DNA from: Eunapius fragilis
Taxonomy: Eukaryota > Porifera > Demospongiae > Spongillida > Spongillidae
Reading direction: 5' to 3'
DNA: 64,000 nt
Assembly: GCA_963681505.1 (NCBI GenBank)
Contig: OY811986.1
Span: 2,079,554 to 2,143,553 of the forward strand
Shown: piece after piece, positions 37,121 through 46,202 of the stretch
Layout: each line of letters starts with the position of its first letter
Numbering within the stretch: the stretch's first letter is position 1
Made by a program: the position numbers and the translations under genes
The notes under the pieces: generated by a model
What the model saw: the letters and a program-made list of their open reading frames with translations, nothing else
Database searches by the model: none
What the model was told of the DNA's origin: nothing

Positions 37121-38375
37121 TTACTGAGAGCATTTAGCAACTTTAGTTCCTCTGGTATGGGCAAGCCCATTTAGAACACTTCTAGCTGGTATAGTATTCT
37201 TGTTTAGAAATGGTCGGCAGTACTGAAAAATGTATATTAGTTGTTCAGTGACACCATTCTGCAAAACATGGGCTTTCGTTCTTTGCCATGTGTCAGTTTC
37301 ATATTTTTCAAGGCTAAAGTTTACACAAGACACTTGTTTGCGCTTGCATAATCGTTCACATCTACAACATGCAAACTCTGCATCGTCATTGAACTTGGAT
37401 TGTAGCTCAGCTATAAGGTCAGCATGCGTAACTTTCAAGCCTCTCTCAATGCAGCCTAGACCAGATGATGAGTGGTCTTCACTAACTACGGGATGCTCAA
37501 CTCCATCCACACTAAACAAATCTGACAAATTCTCCTTCAAGCCCAGAAAAGGTATCAGCTCGTCAATACTTCCACTAGAAAGTGCTGAATCAATAGCCAA
37601 AATGTTCATGTGGCATTTGCGAGCTTTATAAAGCAGCCTAGTGAAAGGAAAGTGAGGTGAAGCTGCCCTAATAACTCGCAATGGACTAGAGCATTCTGGA
37701 AGCTCACAATTAATAGGATGCCCAAGCTGTTCAATAATCCCAGAATTCAATTTCAAAGTGATACCAGTATGAACATGACCACACCCTGAATCAAGATCAT
37801 CAAGCCCAGCTCGAAGATCTTCAATGGACATTTGGAACAGTGACTTTGTCCTCAACACTATTGCTACTTCTTCACTAGTGAGGTTGCGACACTCATTTGT
37901 ACATTTCCATTTCAAGGGGCGCATGGTAACCTTATCTCTGTCCCCTATCTCCTCTGACACTACACACCTACCATTGAGGTCTACTGGAATGGCCCCAAGT
38001 CATTTTGTGTAAGTGTACGAAGTATTTAAAAAGTAAGGTTCAGAGCCAGCAGTATGATACCTATGCCCTACTAAAATATCATTTTCTCCTATTTTCATTC
38101 TATTTATTTCACGGATAGTTTTTAGCAATGACCCTGCTTTTGCTCTTCGTACACTTAGTGCTTTAGAAACCAATGCCTCTGCCCCAATCTTATTTACTGC
38201 TGCATGGGCAGATCTAGTAACAACCTTTTGAGCTAGCAATGGATGAGACTTACAAAAGGCATCATTTACTTCACTTAGAAGCTCACTATCCCGAAGAATA
38301 GCTTTTTCAAGACCACCATTATATTCCACTAGTGCATGAGATTTGGGTTCATACAAGGAGTAGCTATATGGGAGA
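37121..38375 (-). pseudogene. Helitron-type protein, N-terminal (DUF6570-like) region, inactivated
   Basis: Minus strand from about 38375: EPKSHALVEYNGGLEKAILR...VSKALSVRRAKAGSLLKTIR...PYFLNTSYTYTK, an in-frame TGA at 38000-38002, then the same frame continues GAIPVDLNGRCVVSEEIGD, KWKCTNECRNLTSEEVA, HFPFTRLLYKARKC, CCRCERLCKRKQVSCVNFS, YCRPFLNKNTIPARSVLNGL. At about 37161 a frameshift separates this from PIPEELKLLNALSKQLIQRA in the next frame. The cysteine pairs and the IPARSVLNGL...PIPEEL...LSKQLIQRAKA string match my memory of the region just before the Helitron Rep domain. Rep and helicase parts are absent. It is likely joined by an intron to the repeat-rich 5' exon at 38691-39543 (donor GTATGT). 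Confidence 0.72.
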
Positions 38376-38597
38376 AGGATATGGTTGCAGTTATTGTCAT
38401 TTCACCTATAGTTCTCAGCCCTTGCAACTGTAATTATATTCATACAGTTGCAACACATGTACATGGCTAGACAGATAAGGAAGCCTTCAAATAAGGAAGC
38501 CTTTTTATACATCAGATTAAAACAATAGACACTACTACTGTACACAGTTGCATGCTTTACATGTGAAGTGAATGGTTTTGTGCAGATCCGTGCTGTA

Positions 38598-38674
38598 CAT
38601 AGTTGTGCGGGCCCTACTACCGCGTTTGGTCAGGTAGTAGGGTGACAAGCCCGACCAAACACCGCCCGACTATG
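38598..38674. other. Interleaved inverted repeats, possible RNA pseudoknot
   Basis: Stem A: CCCTACTACC (38612-38621) pairs with 38633-38642. Stem B: GTTTGGTC (38624-38631), inside the loop of A, pairs with 38653-38660 downstream. An outer stem CATAGT...CGGG pairs with CCCGACTATG (38665-38674). The order A-B-A'-B' enclosed by C-C' is an H-type pseudoknot inside a stem. It lies in the presumed intron of the Helitron-like gene. Function is unknown. Confidence 0.6.
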
Positions 38675-38690
38675 CTCTACAAATGTTGCA

Positions 38691-39543
38691 TGCACAGCTT
38701 TTTAATTTTAATACAACATGCCATAACATACTTTTGGGTGGTAGTGGTAGTGCTGTGACCCCTGCGGTACCGCGTCCTCTCGGAAGCACATTTAGCCAAT
38801 CGGACAGCGGGGTCATTCCAATACCGACTCCTTTTAGATGCTTTAATGGCAGCTGAATTGTCCTCGTATTTCTGCCTGTTAGCAGCGCGGTTTCCCTCGA
38901 GGTCCTCTTCATATCGCCGCCTTTTAGCAGCATGGTTCTCCTAGAGGTCCTCTTCATATCGCCGCCTTTTAGCAGCACGGTTCTCCTCGAGGTCCTCTTC
39001 ATATCGCCGCCTTTTAGCAGCACGGTTCTCCTCGAGGTCCTCTTCGTATCGCCGCTTTTTAGCAGCACGGTTCTCCTCGAGGTTCTCTTCATATCGCCGC
39101 CTTTTAGCAGCACGGTTCTCCTCGAGGTCCTCTTCATATAGCCGCCTTTTAGCAGCACGGTTCTCTTCGAGGTCCTCTTCATATCGCCGCCATTTAGCAG
39201 CACGGCTCTCCTCGAGGTCCTCTTCATATCGCCACCTTTTAGCAGATCGCTTAGATTCAATATCTGCGTTGTAGCTGTCGCGTACAGAGGCCTTCTTCTT
39301 TTCGGGATCGGCCTTGTAGCTGTCGCGTACAGAGGCCTTCTTCTTTTCGGGATCGGCCTTGTAGCTGTCGCGTACAGAGGCCTTCTTCTTTTCGGGATCG
39401 GCCTTGTAGCTGTCGCGTACAGAGGCCTTCTTCTTTTCGGGATCGGCCTTGTAGAGCGCTCGGGCTTTAGCTTTGTTCTCGTCTTGCTTTTGGAGGTATT
39501 CCGCTCGTTGCTTAGATCTCTTCTTTTGATTACGCGAAGGCAT
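38691..39543 (-). pseudogene. Charged-repeat 5' exon of the Helitron-like gene
   Basis: ATG at 39541-39543 starts MPSRNQKKRSKQRAEYLQKQ. Four DSYKADPEKKKASVR repeats and about nine (R/K)RYEEDLEENRAAK repeats follow. A GAG-to-TAG change at 38942-38944 stops the frame (every sister repeat has CTCGAG on the plus strand, here CTAGAG). Beyond it the frame stays open: NHAAKRRRYEEDLEGNRAAN, NDPAVRLAKCASERTRY, to a GTATGT donor-like site near 38733, or TAG at 38691. Such KADPEKKKAS repeat leaders are known on sponge and cnidarian Helitron-type and related transposon proteins. They are highly basic and acidic, likely coiled or disordered. A decayed homologue is at 45770-46202. Confidence 0.65.
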
Positions 39544-40056
39544 TTTTGAAAAACAACTTCACTAGCCAAAGCAACAACTAAACTGCGATAGGAACACCAG
39601 ATATTTTTAGTGCAGGTTAGAGTATTTATACTGCCTAAAATTATTAATAAATATCTATTACATACATTATTAAATAGAACTTGATATGTGACTATATGAC
39701 ATGTAAGGATAACGTGCCGGTAAATTTGGAAGCGATTGGTACTATTCCCGTCCTTCTAAACCGTTCCTAGCTCGAGTTATACCTTCCTAAGAAGAAGAAG
39801 ACGACGACGACGACGACGATGGAGAATTATTTTAGGACTGGGCACGAGAAACAGGAAATTGTTTGTTTCTCTATAACCACACCGTTTTATGACACGGAAC
39901 AAACGTAGAACTGTAGATCGTTGTGCTCCCATTCCGCCGCGATAAAGAGATAAGCGATCCGTTTCTCAGTTGTCCCTCCAGAGGCTTGTGAAGTTTTATT
40001 AATGACATTCATCAACCCTCAATCAATCCTATATTGAACCTGCTGCCGCAGGTTCA
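39544..40056 (-). promoter_or_regulatory. 5' leader of Helentron-like block A with terminal hairpin
   Basis: Non-coding on the gene strand. It is alignable with 46203-46840 of block B: shared landmarks are (GAA/GAC)n near 39793, GGACTGGGCACGAG, TTGTTTGTTTCTCTA, AATGACATTCAT and TCCTATAT. The terminal hairpin at 40035-40056 has a 9-bp stem and 4-nt loop. Block B has a hairpin of identical dimensions but different sequence. Confidence 0.6.
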
Positions 40057-40190
40057 GATTTTATATTAACAAATACATTACAAACAAAAGGACTAATATA
40101 CAATAAGTTCTACGGATCATCCACAGATGTTCCTGCTCGAGACAGGAGTGCCCGTGCGTTGGCTCGCATCAAAGTCATCGCAATGGAAAT
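40057..40190 (-). pseudogene. 3' end of an RLE retrotransposon next to 5S spacer
   Basis: The minus strand reads TLMRANARALLSRAGTSVDDP and stop (about 40119-40186), then an AT-rich 3' UTR. It is cut on its 5' side, where the sequence passes directly into degenerate 5S spacer (GCAATGGAAATTGTG..., 40191 onward). This is a 5'-truncated insertion in the edge of the 5S array, in the same orientation as the 5S genes. Confidence 0.8.
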
Positions 40191-40372
40191 TGTGTTGTTG
40201 ATGAGTCGAATAAAACACTAAACACCAAACGAAATTGAAATAATAAAATAAAACAGCAACAAACTTAAAAGTCTACAATATCAAATTACTGCAATGAAAA
40301 ATTGTGATGTAGATGAGTGGAGTAATATAAAACGCTATACACCAACGAACGAAAGTAAAATAAAAAGTAAAA

Positions 40373-40490
40373 GCCTACAACACCGGATGTTCCCAGGCGG
40401 TCACCTATCCGAGTACTGATCCGGCCCGACGCTGTTTAACTTCGGTGATCGGACGGGAAACGGTGCATTCAGCGTGGTATGGTGGTAGGC
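40373..40490 (-). rRNA. 5S rRNA: 5S rRNA, gene 1 (degenerate)
   Basis: Array-edge copy with several changes from the array consensus (CACCTATCCGAG, TGTTTAAC, GGGAAACGG, GGTGGTAGGC); probably a pseudogene. L-C leader. Confidence 0.8.
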
Positions 40491-40686
40491 ATCCACCTAA
40501 TGCTGTGTATCTCTTTTATGTGCTGCTGCAACGTTCATGATGCGGGATCAACCGAGCCATAATAGTTTGCGTGTCACGGAAGCAAAATAATAGTCAAATT
40601 ACGGCAATGAAAAGTTGGGATGTAGATGAGTGGAATAAAACGCTATTATAATACACCAACGAACGAAAGTAAAATAAAAAGTAAAA

Positions 40687-40803
40687 GCCTACAACACGGA
40701 TGTTCCCAGGCGGTCACCCATCCAAGTACTGATCCGGCCCGACGCTGCTTAACTTCAGTGATCGGACGGGAACCGATGCATTCAGCGTGGTATGGTCGTA
40801 GGC
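40687..40803 (-). rRNA. 5S rRNA: 5S rRNA, gene 2 (variant)
   Basis: One-base deletion near the 3' end (ACACGGATG) plus CTTCAGTG and AACCGATGC changes. L-G leader. Confidence 0.85.
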
Positions 40804-40999
40804 ATCCACGTAATGCTCTGTATCTCTTTTATGTGCTGCTGCAAGGTTCATGATGCGGGATCAACCAAGCCATGTTAGTTTGCGTGTGATGGAAGCAAAA
40901 TTAAAGTAATTTTCAAATTACTGCAATGAAAAATTGTGATGTAGAGGAGTGGAATAAAACGCTATACAACAACGAACGAAAGTAAAATAAAAAGTAAAA

Positions 41000-41117
41000 G
41001 CCTACAACACCGGATGTTCCCAGGCGGTCACCCATCCAAGTACTGATCCGGCCCGACGCTGCTTAACTTCGGTGATCGGACGGGAACCGGTGCATTCAGC
41101 GTGGTATGGTCGTAGGC
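41000..41117 (-). rRNA. 5S rRNA: 5S rRNA, gene 3
   Basis: 118-nt consensus copy; A-box (AAGTTAAGCAGCGTCGG) and C-box (TGGGTGACCGCCTGGGAA) internal promoter elements present. L-G leader; opens a 4-gene repeat. Confidence 0.96.
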
Positions 41118-41313
41118 ATCCACGTAATGCTCTGTATCTCTTTTATGTGCTGCTGCAACGTTCATGATGCGGGATCAACCGAGCCATAATAGTTTGCGTG
41201 TCACGGAAGCAAAATAATAGTCAAATTACGGCAATGAAAAGTTGGGATGTAGATGAGTGGAATAAAACGCTATGATAATACACCAACGAACGAAAGTAAA
41301 GTAAAAAGTAAAA

Positions 41314-41431
41314 GCCTACAACACCGGATGTTCCCAGGCGGTCACCCATCCAAGTACTGATCCGGCCCGACGCTGCTTAACTTCGGTGATCGGACGGGAA
41401 CCGGTGCATTCAGCGTGGTATGGTCGTAGGC
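41314..41431 (-). rRNA. 5S rRNA: 5S rRNA, gene 4
   Basis: Consensus body, L-D leader, second position of the 4-gene repeat. Confidence 0.96.
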
Positions 41432-41621
41432 ATCCTCCTGACGCTGTGTATCTTTTTTATGTGCTGCTACAACGTTCATGATGCGGGATCAACCGAGCCA
41501 TAATAGTTTGCGTGTCACGGACGCAAAATAATAGTCAAATTACGGCAATGAAAAGTTGTGATGTAGATGATTGGAGTAAAACGCTATACACCAACGAACG
41601 AAAGTAAAATAAAAAGTAAAA

Positions 41622-41739
41622 GCCTATAACACTGGATGTTCCCAGGCGGTCACCCATCCAAGTACTGATCCGGCCCGACGCTGCTTAACTTCGGTGATCG
41701 GACGGGAACCGGTGCATTCAGCGTGGTATGGTCGTAGGC
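41622..41739 (-). rRNA. 5S rRNA: 5S rRNA, gene 5
   Basis: 3' end reads TATAACACTGG instead of TACAACACCGG, a variant confined to the third position of the 4-gene repeat. L-C leader. Confidence 0.95.
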
Positions 41740-41935
41740 ATCCACCTAATGCTGTGTATCTCTTTTATGTGCTGCTGCAACGTTCATGATGCGGGATCAA
41801 CCGAGCCATTATAGTTTGCGTGTCACGGAAGCAAAATAATAGTCATATTACGGCAATGAAAAGTTGTGATGTAGATGATTGGAGTAAAACGCTATGATAA
41901 TACACCAACGAACGAAAGTAAAATAAAAAGCAAAA

Positions 41936-42053
41936 GCCTACAACACCGGATGTTCCCAGGGGGTCACCCATCCAAGTACTGATCCGGCCCGACGCTGCTT
42001 AACTTCGGTGATCGGACGGGAACCGGTGCATTCAGCGTGGTATGGTCGTAGGC
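41936..42053 (-). rRNA. 5S rRNA: 5S rRNA, gene 6
   Basis: One change (CAGGGGGTCAC) in the C-box region. L-T leader, fourth position. Confidence 0.94.
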
Positions 42054-42255
42054 ATCCATCTAATGCTGTGTATCTCTTTTATGTGCTGCTGCAACGTTCA
42101 TGATGCGGGATCAACAAAGCCATATTAGTTTGCGTGTGATGGAAGCAAAATTAAAGTAATTTTCAAATTACTGCAATGAAAAATTGTGATGTAGATGAGT
42201 GGAATAAAACGCTATTATAATACACCAACGAACGAAAGTAAAATAAAAAGTAAAA

Positions 42256-42373
42256 GCCTACAACACCGGATGTTCCCAGGCGGTCACCCATCCAAGTACT
42301 GATCCGGCCCGACGCTGCTTAACTTCGGTGATCGGACGGGAACCGGTGCATTCAGCGTGGTATGGTCGTAGGC
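42256..42373 (-). rRNA. 5S rRNA: 5S rRNA, gene 7
   Basis: Consensus body, L-G leader. Confidence 0.96.
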
Positions 42374-42569
42374 ATCCACGTAATGCTCTGTATCTCTTTT
42401 ATGTGCTGCTGCAACGTTCATGATGCGGGATCAACCGAGCCATAATAGTTTGCGTGTCACGGAAGCAAAATAATAGTCAAATTACGGCAATGAAAAGTTG
42501 GGATGTAGATGAGTGGAATAAACCGCTATGATAATACACCAACGAACGAAAGTAAAGTAAAAAGTAAAA

Positions 42570-42687
42570 GCCTACAACACCGGATGTTCCCAGGCGGTCA
42601 CCCATCCAAGTACTGATCCGGCCCGACGCTGCTTAACTTCGGTGATCGGACGGGAACCGGTGCATTCAGCGTGGTATGGTCGTAGGC
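42570..42687 (-). rRNA. 5S rRNA: 5S rRNA, gene 8
   Basis: Consensus body, L-C leader with CAAGGTTC. Confidence 0.96.
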
Positions 42688-42883
42688 ATCCACCTAATGC
42701 TGTGTATCTCTTTTATGTGCTGCTGCAAGGTTCATGATGCGGGATCAACCGAGCCATAATAGTTTGCGTGTCACGGAAGCAAAATAATAGTCAAATTACG
42801 GCAATGAAAAGTTGGGATGTAGATGAGTGGAATAAAACGCTATGATAATACACCAACGAACGAAAGTAAAGTAAAAAGTAAAA

Positions 42884-43001
42884 GCCTACAACACCGGATG
42901 TTCCCAGGCGGTCACCCATCCAAGTACTGATCCGGCCCGACGCTGCTTAACTTCGGTGATCGGACGGGAACCGGTGCATTCAGCGTGGTATGGTCGTAGG
43001 C
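42884..43001 (-). rRNA. 5S rRNA: 5S rRNA, gene 9
   Basis: Consensus body, L-G leader; opens a 4-gene repeat. Confidence 0.96.
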
Positions 43002-43197
43002 ATCCACGTAATGCTCTGTATCTCTTTTATGTGCTGCTGCAACGTTCATGATGCGGGATCAACCGAGCCATAATAGTTTGCGTGTCACGGAAGCAAAATA
43101 ATAGTCAAATTACGGCAATGAAAAGTTGGGATGTAGATGAGTGGAATAAAACGCTATGATAATACACCAACGAACGAAAGTAAAGTAAAAAGTAAAA

Positions 43198-43315
43198 GCC
43201 TACAACACCGGATGTTCCCAGGCGGTCACCCATCCAAGTACTGATCCGGCCCGACGCTGCTTAACTTCGGTGATCGGACGGGAACCGGTGCATTCAGCGT
43301 GGTATGGTCGTAGGC
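43198..43315 (-). rRNA. 5S rRNA: 5S rRNA, gene 10
   Basis: Consensus body, L-D leader. Confidence 0.96.
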
Positions 43316-43505
43316 ATCCTCCTGACGCTGTGTATCTTTTTTATGTGCTGCTACAACGTTCATGATGCGGGATCAACCGAGCCATAATAGTTTGCGTGTC
43401 ACGGACGCAAAATAATAGTCAAATTACGGCAATGAAAAGTTGTGATGTAGATGATTGGAGTAAAACGCTATACACCAACGAACGAAAGTAAAATAAAAAG
43501 TAAAA

Positions 43506-43623
43506 GCCTATAACACTGGATGTTCCCAGGCGGTCACCCATCCAAGTACTGATCCGGCCCGACGCTGCTTAACTTCGGTGATCGGACGGGAACCGGTGCA
43601 TTCAGCGTGGTATGGTCGTAGGC
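43506..43623 (-). rRNA. 5S rRNA: 5S rRNA, gene 11
   Basis: Third-position TATAACACTGG variant, L-C leader. Confidence 0.95.
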
Positions 43624-43819
43624 ATCCACCTAATGCTGTGTATCTCTTTTATGTGCTGCTGCAACGTTCATGATGCGGGATCAACCGAGCCATAATAGTT
43701 TGCGTGTCACGGAAGCAAAATAATAGTCAAATTACGGCAATGAAAAGTTGTGATGTAGATGATTGGAGTAAAACGCTATGATAATACACCAACGAACGAA
43801 AGTAAAATAAAAAGCAAAA

Positions 43820-43937
43820 GCCTACAACACCGGATGTTCCCAGGCGGTCACCCATCCAAGTACTGATCCGGCCCGACGCTGCTTAACTTCGGTGATCGGA
43901 CGGGAACCGGTGCATTCAGCGTGGTATGGTCGTAGGC
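43820..43937 (-). rRNA. 5S rRNA: 5S rRNA, gene 12
   Basis: Consensus body, L-T leader. Confidence 0.96.
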
Positions 43938-44139
43938 ATCCATCTAATGCTGTGTATCTCTTTTATGTGCTGCTGCAACGTTCATGATGCGGGATCAACA
44001 AAGCCATATTAGTTTGCGTGTGATGGAAGCAAAATTAAAGTAATTTTCAAATTACTGCAATGAAAAATTGTGATGTAGATGAGTGGAATAAAACGCTATT
44101 ATAATACACCAACGAACGAAAGTAAAATAAAAAGTAAAA

Positions 44140-44257
44140 GCCTACAACACCGGATGTTCCCAGGCGGTCACCCATCCAAGTACTGATCCGGCCCGACGCT
44201 GCTTAACTTCGGTGATCGGACGGGAACCGGTGCATTCAGCGTGGTATGGTCGTAGGC
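44140..44257 (-). rRNA. 5S rRNA: 5S rRNA, gene 13
   Basis: Consensus body, L-G leader; opens a 4-gene repeat exactly 1256 bp after gene 9. Confidence 0.96.
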
Positions 44258-44453
44258 ATCCACGTAATGCTCTGTATCTCTTTTATGTGCTGCTGCAACG
44301 TTCATGATGCGGGATCAACCGAGCCATAATAGTTTGCGTGTCACGGAAGCAAAATAATAGTCAAATTACGGCAATGAAAAGTTGGGATGTAGATGAGTGG
44401 AATAAAACGCTATGATAATACACCAACGAACGAAAGTAAAGTAAAAAGTAAAA

Positions 44454-44571
44454 GCCTACAACACCGGATGTTCCCAGGCGGTCACCCATCCAAGTACTGA
44501 TCCGGCCCGACGCTGCTTAACTTCGGTGATCGGACGGGAACCGGTGCATTCAGCGTGGTATGGTCGTAGGC
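44454..44571 (-). rRNA. 5S rRNA: 5S rRNA, gene 14
   Basis: Consensus body, L-D leader. Confidence 0.96.
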
Positions 44572-44761
44572 ATCCTCCTGACGCTGTGTATCTTTTTTAT
44601 GTGCTGCTACAACGTTCATGATGCGGGATCAACCGAGCCATAATAGTTTGCGTGTCACGGACGCAAAATAATAGTCAAATTACGGCAATGAAAAGTTGTG
44701 ATGTAGATGATTGGAGTAAAACGCTATACACCAACGAACGAAAGTAAAATAAAAAGTAAAA

Positions 44762-44879
44762 GCCTATAACACTGGATGTTCCCAGGCGGTCACCCATCCA
44801 AGTACTGATCCGGCCCGACGCTGCTTAACTTCGGTGATCGGACGGGAACCGGTGCATTCAGCGTGGTATGGTCGTAGGC
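44762..44879 (-). rRNA. 5S rRNA: 5S rRNA, gene 15
   Basis: Third-position TATAACACTGG variant, L-C leader. Confidence 0.95.
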
Positions 44880-45075
44880 ATCCACCTAATGCTGTGTATC
44901 TCTTTTATGTGCTGCTGCAACGTTCATGATGCGGGATCAACCGAGCCATTATAGTTTGCGTGTCACGGAAGCAAAATAATAGTCAAATTACGGCAATGAA
45001 AAGTTGTGATGTAGATGATTGGAGTAAAACGCTATGATAATACACCAACGAACGAAAGTAAAATAAAAAGCAAAA

Positions 45076-45193
45076 GCCTACAACACCGGATGTTCCCAGG
45101 CGGTCACCCATCCAAGTACTGATCCGGCCCGACGCTGCTTAACTTCGGTGATCGGACGGGAACCGGTGCATTCAGCGTGGTATGGTCGTAGGC
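45076..45193 (-). rRNA. 5S rRNA: 5S rRNA, gene 16
   Basis: Consensus body, L-T leader; last gene before the Helentron-like insertion in its upstream spacer. Confidence 0.96.
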
Positions 45194-45359
45194 ATCCATC
45201 TAATGCTGTGTATCTCTTTTATGTGCTGCTGCAACGTTCATGATGCGGGATCAACAAAGCCATATTAGTTTGCGTGTGATGGAAGCAAAATTAAAGTAAT
45301 TTTCAAATTACTGCAATGAAAAATTGTGATGTAGATGAGTGGAATAAAACGCTATTATA

Positions 45360-45650
45360 ACAAGTAAATAAAAACATTCTCTATGAGAAAGTTGGTGGCA
45401 TATAGGATTTGAAGGCAATGGTGGTGTAAAAAGGAAGGAAACAAGGGTCTAGTAATAAGGAAAAATGGAATAGTCCTATATTTAGCACACGAACAACATA
45501 CTATATCCTACATATAGAAATGTGCTAAATATAGGACTATTCCATTTTTCCTTATTACTAGACCCTTGTTTCCTTCCTTTTTACACCACCATTGCCTTCA
45601 AATCCTATATGCCACCAACTTTCTCATAGAGAATGTTTTTATTTACTTGT
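45360..45650. repeat. Perfect foldback B, 129-bp arms
   Basis: Arms 45360-45488 and 45522-45650 are exact reverse complements around a 33-bp loop. Outer end ACAAGTAAATAAAAACATTC and inner TATATTTAGCAC are shared with foldback A (35732), but much of the intervening arm sequence differs between the two. The arms carry TATAGGATTTGA, the same form found beside the hairpin at this block's other end. Confidence 0.95.
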
Positions 45651-45769
45651 TTCATTGATTTTTATTCATACCCGATTATGAGCCGTATAGCATGTTAAGT
45701 AATCCATCTTGATATGAGAACGACATACCATTGAGTGACCTTAACTCTTTTCGCCGAGCGAGATGCACG

Positions 45770-45966
45770 TTCAGGACTATGGCAATATCGCTATCTTTTT
45801 TCAGGATCTGCTCGATACCTTGCACGTCGAGAGGTCCGTTCCTTTTCAGGATCTGAGGGGGCTTTTAAGGGGCGGCCGAAATAGAAGAGAGGTTATTAAT
45901 TGTCGCCCCAGCGCGATCGAACCCACAAACGCATTTTGTATCGGGCCAGAAGCAGACAGCACCCTC

Positions 45967-45997
<31 letters not shown>

Positions 45998-46202
45998 TAC
46001 TAATCGCATCTCGATACCTTGCGCGTCGAGAGATCCGTTTCTTTTCAGGCTCTGCTCGATAGTTTTCACGTTTGAGAGGCCCGCTTCTTTTCAGGCTCTG
46101 CTTTGTAGTTCCGCTCGGGCTGAATCTAATACGTCGTCTCTAGTTTTGAGGTACTATGCTCGTCGTTTGGCTTTCTTCTTATCCTGACGTGCATGAAGGC
46201 AT
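45770..46202 (-). pseudogene. Decayed homologue of the charged-repeat exon
   Basis: ATG at 46200-46202 gives MPSCTSG then a stop. Shifted frames read ENYRAEPEKKRISRRARYRD, alignable with the DSYKADPEKKKASVRD repeats of block A. A C homopolymer of about 28 bp (45969-45997) interrupts it. No product is expected. Confidence 0.6.

Larger units (their letters stand above)
35732..40057 (-). mobile_element. Helitron/Helentron-like block A
   Basis: Bounded on the left by foldback A and on the right by a hairpin (stem TGAACCTGC, loop 4 nt) at 40035-40056 adjoining TATAGGATTGATTGAGG on the minus strand. Minus-strand coding remnants resemble the N-terminal part of Helitron proteins, but no Rep or helicase domain remains. 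The same end structures bound block B (45360-46840), which supports treating this as one element. The right flank is the 3' tail of a retrotransposon fragment; the left flank is a 5S relic. A retrotransposon fragment (36135-36480) is nested inside. Whether 36030-37100 belongs to the original element is uncertain. Confidence 0.6.
40191..45359 (-). repeat. 5S rDNA tandem array, left block (genes 1-16)
   Basis: Sixteen 5S genes, all transcribed leftward, spaced about 300-320 bp. Each gene is followed on its 3' side by TTTT and preceded by an ATAAAAG box. Upstream leaders fall into four classes, read on the plus strand just right of each gene: L-G (CACGTAATGCTCTG), L-D (CTCCTGACGCTG), L-C (CACCTAATGCTG) and L-T (CATCTAATGCTG). 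The order G-D-C-T recurs as a 1256-bp higher-order unit in genes 3-6, 9-12 and 13-16. The left edge (40191-40372) is degenerate spacer. Confidence 0.95.

Noticed and set aside
38598-38674. HDV-like ribozyme
   Set aside because: Topology lacks the P3 hairpin between the two interleaved stems; only a simple pseudoknot is supported.
38670-39569. Alternative-frame 299-aa ORF (GGDMKRTSRRTVLL repeats)
   Set aside because: Frame-shifted reading of the charged-repeat exon; the MPSRNQKKRSK frame has the start codon and the family-like repeats.
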